DNA from: Ectopseudomonas mendocina
GTDB lineage: Bacteria; Pseudomonadota; Gammaproteobacteria; Pseudomonadales; Pseudomonadaceae
Assembly: GCF_007049795.1 (NCBI RefSeq)
Contig: NZ_SCFY01000001.1
Span: 1-64,000 of the forward strand
Direction: 5' to 3'
DNA: 64,000 bases
Below the pieces are notes generated by a model that saw only the letters and a program-made list of their open reading frames with translations, was not told the origin of the DNA and did no database searches. Shown piece by piece: positions 58,622-64,000 of the stretch. The stretch's first letter is position 1; each line of letters begins with the position of its first letter. Made by a program: the position numbers and the translations under genes.

Positions 58622-58984
58622 TTAACCGTCCTTCTCTATTTCACAGAGTAGCGGATGCTGGCTCTCTCGCGCGTACTGGTTGACCTGCATTGCTTTGGTC
58701 TCCGCAATATCGCGGGTGTACACACCACATACCGCACGCCCTTCTGTATGGACGGCGAGCATGATCTTGGTTGCCAGCTCCCGGTTCATGCCGAAAAACG
58801 TTTCGAGCACTTCGACGACAAAATCCATCGGGGTGTAGTCGTCATTGAATAAGACCACCTTGTACATCGGTGGTGCCTGCAATGCTGGCTTGGATTCCTG
58901 AACAGCGATACCAGAGGAGTCATCCTCATGCTCTGCCGGGTGATCCTGATTGAATGTTAGTCGAATCTGGCTACTTGCATGCAT
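58622..58984 (-). CDS. clpS: ClpAP adaptor ClpS
   Basis: 120 residues. The binding pocket region [20 protein letters not shown] and [20 protein letters not shown] are diagnostic. Binds N-terminal Leu, Phe, Trp and Tyr and delivers them to ClpA. Divergent from cspD. Confidence 0.96.
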   Translation of the reverse strand: MHASSQIRLTFNQDHPAEHEDDSSGIAVQESKPALQAPPMYKVVLFNDDYTPMDFVVEVLETFFGMNRELATKIMLAVHTEGRAVCGVYTRDIAETKAMQVNQYARESQHPLLCEIEKDG

Positions 58985-59100
58985 GCTGAAATCAGAGGTT
59001 CAGGGCTGGGCGAACGGGGATGCTAGAGGGAGTTTGACTGAGTTCTCAGCCATCCGCCGTATAGCCTTGACTAACGGCAAAAGGGTGTTACAACAAATGA

Positions 59101-59118
59101 ATACCCACTGGTGGGTAT
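59101..59118. promoter_or_regulatory. Inverted repeat between clpS and cspD
   Basis: ATACCCAC, TG, GTGGGTAT: 8-bp perfect arms, 2-nt centre, in the 230-bp divergent gap. A candidate operator; the binding protein is unknown. Confidence 0.4.
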
Positions 59119-59214
59119 CAGGGATTCCACGCCTTCGCCCAGCCTGGTCGGTTATCGCGCGGAATGAAGTGGATGATACTCCAGAGATGGAGTCCTTTGC
59201 AGAGGGATATCAGC

Positions 59215-59484
59215 ATGCTCAGCGGTAAGGTCAAGTGGTTCAACAACGCCAAAGGCTATGGATTCATCCTGGCCGACGGCCGAGATGAGGACCTGTTCGC
59301 CCACTACTCGGCCATCCAGATGGACGGTTATAAAACGCTCAAGGCCGGTCAGTCGGTCCGCTTCGAGATCGTGCAAGGCCCCAAAGGACTGCATGCGGTC
59401 AATATCAGCGCAGCCAGCGCCACTCAGGATGCCCCCGTGGCAGCCACCCAGACGCAGAGTATCGCGAGCACTGCCGAAGTCTGA
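59215..59484 (+). CDS. cspD: Cold shock-like protein CspD
   Basis: 89 residues from [20 protein letters not shown], with both RNA-binding motifs (KGYGFI and DLFAHYSAI). The C-terminal 20 residues are Ala/Thr/Gln-rich. In E. coli CspD inhibits replication in stationary phase. Divergent from clpS, the usual Pseudomonas arrangement. Confidence 0.93.
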   Translation: MLSGKVKWFNNAKGYGFILADGRDEDLFAHYSAIQMDGYKTLKAGQSVRFEIVQGPKGLHAVNISAASATQDAPVAATQTQSIASTAEV

Positions 59485-59539
59485 GCATCCTGCCCCACAG
59501 CTTCATCGAATACGAAGCACATGGATGTGCTGAACACGA

Positions 59540-59569
59540 AAAGGCCGGTCATTTGACCGGCCTTTTTTT
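59540..59569 (+). terminator. Terminator between cspD and icd
   Basis: AAAGGCCGGTC, ATTT, GACCGGCCTTT followed by T. Sits between convergent genes and can act on both strands. Confidence 0.85.
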
Positions 59570-59584
59570 CACACCTTAATCAGC

Positions 59585-60841
59585 CTACATATGGCTGATC
59601 ATCGCATCGCCGAACTCGGAGCACGACATCAGCTTCGCACCTTCCATCAGACGTTCGAAGTCATAGGTCACAGTCTTCGCAGCGATGGCGCCGTTGGTGC
59701 CCTTGATGATCAGATCGGCTGCCTCGGCCCAGCCCATGTGACGCAACATCATCTCGGCTGAGAGAATGACCGAGCCCGGATTGACCTTGTCCTGGCCGGC
59801 GTATTTCGGCGCCGTGCCGTGAGTCGCCTCGAACATCGCCACGGAGTCGGACAGGTTGGCACCCGGCGCGATACCGATGCCACCGACTTCGGCCGCCAGG
59901 GCGTCGGACAGATAGTCGCCATTGAGGTTGAGCGTGGCGATCACGTCATATTCGGCCGGACGCAGCAGGATCTGCTGCAGCATGGCGTCGGCAATCACAT
60001 CCTTGACCACGATATTCTTGCCGGTACGCGGGTTCTTGAACTGCATCCAAGGGCCGCCATCGAGCAACTCGGCACCGAATTCGTCACGTGCGATTTCGTA
60101 ACCCCACTCTTTGAAGGCACCTTCGGTGAACTTCATGATGTTGCCTTTGTGCACCAGGGTTACCGAACTGCGGTCATTGTCCACGGCGTACTGCAGCGCC
60201 TTGCGCACAAGGCGCTTGGTGCCAGCTTCGGAAACCGGCTTGATGCCGATGCCACACATGTCGGTGAAGCGGATCTTCTTGACGCCCATTTCCTCGGTGA
60301 GGAACTTGATGACCTTCTCGGCTTCGGGGCTGCCAGCCTTCCACTCGACACCGGCGTAGATGTCCTCGGAGTTCTCGCGGAAGATCACCATGTCCACGTC
60401 ACCCGGTTTCTTGACCGGGCTGGGCACGCCCTCGAACCAGCGTACCGGGCGCAGGCAGACATAAAGGTCTAGTTCCTGGCGCAGGGCCACGTTGAGCGAA
60501 CGAATGCCGCCACCAACGGGCGTGGTCAGCGGGCCTTTGATCGAGACCACGTAATCACGCACGGCCTCGAGGGTTTCTTTCGGCAGCCAGGTGTCCTGAT
60601 CGTAAACCTGAGTGGCCTTCTCGCCGGCATAAACTTCCATCCAGGAGATCTTGCGAGCGCCGCCGTAGGCCTTCGCCACCGCAGCGTCGACCACCTTGAT
60701 CATCACCGGGGAAATATCGACACCAATACCATCACCCTCGATGAACGGGATGATCGGATTGTCTGGAACATTCAGCGACATATCGGCGTTGACGGTGATT
60801 TTGTCACCGCTGGCTGGCACCTGGATCTTTTGGTATCCCAT
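59585..60841 (-). CDS. icd: Isocitrate dehydrogenase (NADP, dimeric type)
   Basis: 418 residues from [20 protein letters not shown]. Key motifs [29 protein letters not shown] and [20 protein letters not shown]; the phosphorylatable Ser region FRENSED is present. Oxidises isocitrate to 2-oxoglutarate. The ORF before the ATG is not family-like. Confidence 0.96.
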   Translation of the reverse strand: MGYQKIQVPASGDKITVNADMSLNVPDNPIIPFIEGDGIGVDISPVMIKVVDAAVAKAYGGARKISWMEVYAGEKATQVYDQDTWLPKETLEAVRDYVVSIKGPLTTPVGGGIRSLNVALRQELDLYVCLRPVRWFEGVPSPVKKPGDVDMVIFRENSEDIYAGVEWKAGSPEAEKVIKFLTEEMGVKKIRFTDMCGIGIKPVSEAGTKRLVRKALQYAVDNDRSSVTLVHKGNIMKFTEGAFKEWGYEIARDEFGAELLDGGPWMQFKNPRTGKNIVVKDVIADAMLQQILLRPAEYDVIATLNLNGDYLSDALAAEVGGIGIAPGANLSDSVAMFEATHGTAPKYAGQDKVNPGSVILSAEMMLRHMGWAEAADLIIKGTNGAIAAKTVTYDFERLMEGAKLMSCSEFGDAMISHM

Positions 60842-61203
60842 GCTGGACTCCATCTTGTGGTTAGACAGTGTGCACTCCCGAGAGTAGCGCAAACCACGAA
60901 CCACAGACACATGTGCAAAGGTCTTATTCAACTGGGCATTCTGCGGCGAGGTGCCGCAGTGGTATACTGCTTAGGTGACTAACGAGTCATAAGGGGTGAC
61001 CTGTCTGGAACCAGGCAGCAACCTCTTGAAACCGGTAAACGGCAACCACTGTCTGCCGGCTCGAACTGCTCGACACTCTACGGGTGCATCCAACATCACC
61101 GCGGCGAGTCCTCGACCCGGCCCCGCCACCATGGGGCCCAGGCGCCTACACAGTGCAGGTCGAGTTTCTATGCGCGCTCAGCAAAGAAGAGAGTTAACCC
61201 TAA
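60842..61203. other. icd-idh intergenic region (362 bp)
   Basis: Divergent gap. On the plus strand it holds the idh promoter at about 60939-60968 and a roughly 220-nt leader. I found no convincing small gene or known riboswitch; the leader is GC-rich and may fold. Confidence 0.5.
60939..60968 (+). promoter_or_regulatory. Candidate idh promoter with internal inverted repeat
   Basis: TTCTGC (60939-60944), 18 bp, TATACT (60963-60968). The spacer contains CTGCGGC-GAGGT-GCCGCAG (60941-60959), a perfect 7-bp inverted repeat that could be an operator. Confidence 0.5.
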
Positions 61204-63432
61204 ATGTCCACCCCTTCGAAGATCATCTACACCTTCACCGACGAAGCCCCGGCCCTTGCTACCTATTCGCTTCTGCCCATTGTAGAAGCCTTTGCCGCAT
61301 CGGCTGACATCTCCGTTGAAACCCGCGACATCTCTCTTGCTGGACGGATCCTGGCAAGCTTTGCCGACCGCCTGGACGCCGACAAACGCATCGATGACGA
61401 CCTGGCCAAACTGGCCGAACTGACTCTGCAAGCCGATGCCAACATCATCAAGCTGCCGAACATCAGCGCCTCCGTACCTCAGCTCAAGGCCGCCATCGCC
61501 GAGCTGCAGGCTCAGGGCTACGGCATTCCCGATTTCCCGGAAGACCCGCAAAGCGAAGAAGACAAGGAAGTTCGCGCCCGCTACGCCAAGATCCTGGGTA
61601 GCGCCGTCAACCCGGTTCTGCGCGAAGGTAACTCCGACCGCCGTGCTCCGGCCGCGGTAAAAGCCTATGCCCGCAAGCACCCGCACAGCATGGGCAAGTG
61701 GAGCATGGCCTCGCAGTCCCACGCCGACTACATGCGCGGCGGCGACTTCTTCTCCAGCGAGCAGTCGATCACCATGGCCAAGGCCGGTGATGTGCGCATC
61801 GAATTTGTCGGTAAGGACGGCAAGGTCGAGGTCAAGAAACAACTCGCCCTGCAGGAAGGCGAAGTGTTCGACAGCATGTTCATGAGCTGCCGCAAGCTGC
61901 GTGACTTCTTCGAGAAGACTCTGCAGGACTGCAAGGAAACCGGCGTGATGTGGTCCCTGCACGTCAAGGCGACCATGATGAAGGTCTCCCACCCGATCGT
62001 CTTCGGCCACGCTGTCAGCGTTTACTACAAGGACGTGTTCGACAAGTACGGCGACCTGTTCAAGGAACTGGGCGTCAACCCGAACAACGGTATCAGCAGC
62101 GTCTACGACAAGATCAAGTCGCTGCCAGCCTCGCAGCAGGAAGAAATCCTGCATGACATCCACGAGGTCTACGCTCATCGCCCTGAAATGGCCATGGTCG
62201 ATTCGGTCAAGGGCATTACCAACCTGCACATCCCGAGCGACGTCATCGTCGACGCCTCGATGCCTGCGATGATCCGCAACTCCGGTCAGATGTGGGGCAA
62301 GGATGGTAAGCAGAAAGACACCAAGGCTGTCATGCCTGAGAGCACCTACGCTCGCATCTATCAGGAAATGATCAACTTCTGCAAAACCAACGGTGCGTTC
62401 GACCCGACCACCATGGGCAGCGTGCCGAACGTTGGCCTGATGGCGCAGAAAGCCGAAGAGTACGGCTCTCACGACAAGACCTTCGAAATGACCGCCGACG
62501 GCACCATGCGCGTCGTTGCTGCCGATGGCACCGTACTGATGCAGCACGAAGTCGAAGCGGGCGATATCTGGCGCGCCTGCCAGACCAAGGACGCCCCGAT
62601 CCGCGACTGGGTCAAGCTGGCCGTTACCCGTGCCCGTCAATCCGATACCCCGGCCATCTTCTGGCTGGACCCGGAGCGCGCCCATGATCGCGAGCTGCAG
62701 AAGAAAGTCGAGCTGTACCTCAAGGACCACGACCTGACTGGTCTGGACATCCGCATGATGGGCTACAACGAGGCCATCCGCGTCTCCATGGAGCGCATGA
62801 TCCGCGGCCAGGACACCATCTCGGTGACCGGTAACGTGCTGCGTGACTACCTGACAGACCTGTTCCCGATCATGGAACTGGGCACCTCGGCCAAGATGCT
62901 GTCCATCGTTCCGCTGATGGCCGGCGGCGGCATGTACGAAACCGGCGCCGGCGGCTCGGCTCCCAAGCACGTACAACAGCTGGTCGAAGAGAACTACCTG
63001 CGCTGGGATTCCCTGGGCGAGTTCCTGGCCCTGGCCGTATCGCTGGAAGAAACCGGCATCAAGACCAACAACGCCAAGGCCAAGGTACTGGGCAAGACCC
63101 TGGACCAGGCTACCGGCAAGCTGCTGGACAACAACAAGTCCCCGGCGCGCAAGGTCGGCGAGATCGACAACCGTGGCAGCCACTTCTACCTGGCGCTGTA
63201 CTGGGCTCAAGCCCTGGCCGAGCAGAACGACGATGCCGAGCTGAAGGCTCACTTCGCCCCTCTGGCCAAGCAATTGACCGAGCAGGAAGCGACCATCGTT
63301 GCCGAACTGGCTGCCGTGCAAGGCAAGCCGGCTGAGATCGGTGGCTACTACCGTTCCAACCCCGAGCTGACCAGCAAGGTGATGCGCCCCAGCGCTACCT
63401 TCAACGCCGCTCTGGCTGCACTGAATGCCTGA
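61204..63432 (+). CDS. idh: Isocitrate dehydrogenase, monomeric NADP type
   Basis: 742 residues, the large single-chain form, unrelated in layout to icd. Motifs [40 protein letters not shown] and [20 protein letters not shown] are typical. Many Pseudomonas carry both enzymes side by side, divergently transcribed. Own terminator downstream. Confidence 0.97.
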   Translation: MSTPSKIIYTFTDEAPALATYSLLPIVEAFAASADISVETRDISLAGRILASFADRLDADKRIDDDLAKLAELTLQADANIIKLPNISASVPQLKAAIAELQAQGYGIPDFPEDPQSEEDKEVRARYAKILGSAVNPVLREGNSDRRAPAAVKAYARKHPHSMGKWSMASQSHADYMRGGDFFSSEQSITMAKAGDVRIEFVGKDGKVEVKKQLALQEGEVFDSMFMSCRKLRDFFEKTLQDCKETGVMWSLHVKATMMKVSHPIVFGHAVSVYYKDVFDKYGDLFKELGVNPNNGISSVYDKIKSLPASQQEEILHDIHEVYAHRPEMAMVDSVKGITNLHIPSDVIVDASMPAMIRNSGQMWGKDGKQKDTKAVMPESTYARIYQEMINFCKTNGAFDPTTMGSVPNVGLMAQKAEEYGSHDKTFEMTADGTMRVVAADGTVLMQHEVEAGDIWRACQTKDAPIRDWVKLAVTRARQSDTPAIFWLDPERAHDRELQKKVELYLKDHDLTGLDIRMMGYNEAIRVSMERMIRGQDTISVTGNVLRDYLTDLFPIMELGTSAKMLSIVPLMAGGGMYETGAGGSAPKHVQQLVEENYLRWDSLGEFLALAVSLEETGIKTNNAKAKVLGKTLDQATGKLLDNNKSPARKVGEIDNRGSHFYLALYWAQALAEQNDDAELKAHFAPLAKQLTEQEATIVAELAAVQGKPAEIGGYYRSNPELTSKVMRPSATFNAALAALNA

Positions 63433-63449
63433 TAAGGTTTGAGTGCAAA

Positions 63450-63478
63450 AAGAACCCCGGCCTGGTGCCGGGGTTCTT
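63450..63478 (+). terminator. Terminator after idh
   Basis: AAGAACCCCGGC, CTGGT, GCCGGGGTTCTT followed by a short T/AT tract. Confidence 0.85.
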
Positions 63479-63502
63479 TATTTATAGATCTGGACAATCT
63501 TT

Positions 63503-63557
63503 GTAGGAGCGAGCTCTGCTCGCGAAGCCGTTTTTCGCGAGCAGAGCTCGCTCCCAC
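63503..63557. repeat. Pseudomonas REP element pair
   Basis: GTAGGAGCGAGCTCTGCTCG (then CGAA) faces TTCGCGAGCAGAGCTCGCTC (then CCAC): 24-bp arms with one mismatch and a 7-nt loop. A typical dispersed REP pair of the genus. Confidence 0.85.
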
Positions 63558-63595
63558 AGAATCCTGCACGCTGATCGTTTTTTGGAGCACCGAAA

Positions 63596-64000
63596 ATGGA
63601 CTGGCAACCCCATATCACCGTGGCCACGGTGATCGAAGATGATGGCCGTTTCCTCTTCGTCGAAGAATTCAAAGCCGGCCGCATGGTGCTGAACCAGCCA
63701 GCCGGACACCTGGAGGCCAACGAGTCGCTGCGTGAAGCCGCAGTGCGGGAAACACTCGAGGAGACCGGATGGAACGTGGAGCTGACCGCCCTGCTCGGCA
63801 TCTATCTCTACACCGCACCGAGCAACGGCGTGACCTATCAACGCGTGTGTTTCAGCGCCCGCCCCGTAAGCCATGACCCCGAGCGCGAGCTGGATAGCGA
63901 CATCAGCAGCATCACCTGGCTGACCCGTGACGAGCTGGCCGCACAACCCGAGCGCTGGCGCAGTGAGCTGGTTTTGCAGTGTGTTGACGATTATTTGACC
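63596..64000 (+). CDS. Nudix hydrolase, partial
   Basis: First 135 residues, cut by the window edge. Nudix box GHLEANESLREAAVRETLEE then TGW (about residues 42-64) has all conserved Glu residues. N-terminus MDWQPHITVATVIEDDGRFL. Resembles NudJ, usually upstream of mnmA, which would pair with the tus genes in tRNA thiolation, but mnmA is outside the window. Confidence 0.88.
   Translation, partial: MDWQPHITVATVIEDDGRFLFVEEFKAGRMVLNQPAGHLEANESLREAAVRETLEETGWNVELTALLGIYLYTAPSNGVTYQRVCFSARPVSHDPERELDSDISSITWLTRDELAAQPERWRSELVLQCVDDYLT

Noticed and set aside
60969..61203. Riboswitch or small RNA in the idh leader
   Set aside because: The leader is long and structured-looking, but I could not match any known class by eye.
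61168..63321. Long minus-strand open frame opposite idh
   Set aside because: High-GC shadow; the plus-strand reading is clearly isocitrate dehydrogenase.
63503..63557. REP arms as a possible CRISPR repeat or terminator
   Set aside because: Only a single inverted pair with no spacers; matches the genus REP type, and the idh terminator is separate at 63450-63478.

Overview
The window comes from a Pseudomonas chromosome (high GC, gacA-uvrC-pgsA, the tusDCBE set, the aat-ate1-infA-clpA-clpS-cspD block, and two different isocitrate dehydrogenases side by side). I cannot name the species. Two parts are visible: the larger part of a lambdoid/siphovirus-type prophage (1 to about 37.4 kb; its left end lies outside the window) and core chromosome (37.44-64 kb).

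Prophage late arm (1-22.4 kb, minus strand, transcribed right to left): an antiterminator Q-like gene, a late promoter region with three 10-bp-spaced repeats and a leader terminator, holin, HNH nuclease, TerS, TerL, portal, ClpP-type prohead protease, HK97-fold capsid with an odd hydrophobic N-terminus, a glycan/methyltransferase trio, head-tail joining genes, tail terminator, major tail protein, a terminator-bounded moron pair (KilA-N protein and zinc-ribbon membrane protein), a tail assembly chaperone with a clear -1 frameshift site, tape measure, and distal tail proteins. Prophage control and replication (22.4-28.8 kb): a repeat-rich 337-bp gap, a primase/helicase, small genes, a CII-like protein, a Cro-like protein and an S24-type CI repressor, with matching operators on both sides of cI.

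Plus-strand early operon (28.8-37.3 kb): DUF3310, KilAC and PrtN-like proteins, an HD hydrolase, then a complete diversity-generating retroelement (DGR), followed without a gap by a HTH gene, two small genes and the integrase. The DGR has two variable C-type-lectin-like (DUF1566/Lcl_C) target genes, an Avd-type accessory protein, a 98-bp template repeat and a reverse transcriptase. Aligned base by base, the two variable repeats differ from the template at 13 and 17 positions, and every one is an adenine in the template. Each variable repeat is followed by a perfect 8-bp GC hairpin that the template lacks. This is the most notable system in the window.

Core chromosome (37.4-64 kb): tRNA-Cys and tRNA-Gly beside the integrase, pgsA, uvrC, gacA, tRNA-Ser, a Bax-inhibitor-like membrane protein, the sulfur relay tusDCBE with a ybiB-like gene, a glutathionyl-hydroquinone reductase, cysG, serS, crcB, rarA, lolA, ftsK, trxB, the N-end-rule set (aat, ate1, clpA, clpS), infA, cspD, icd and monomeric idh, and a Nudix gene cut by the window edge. 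This order is, as far as I recall, the usual one in Pseudomonas.
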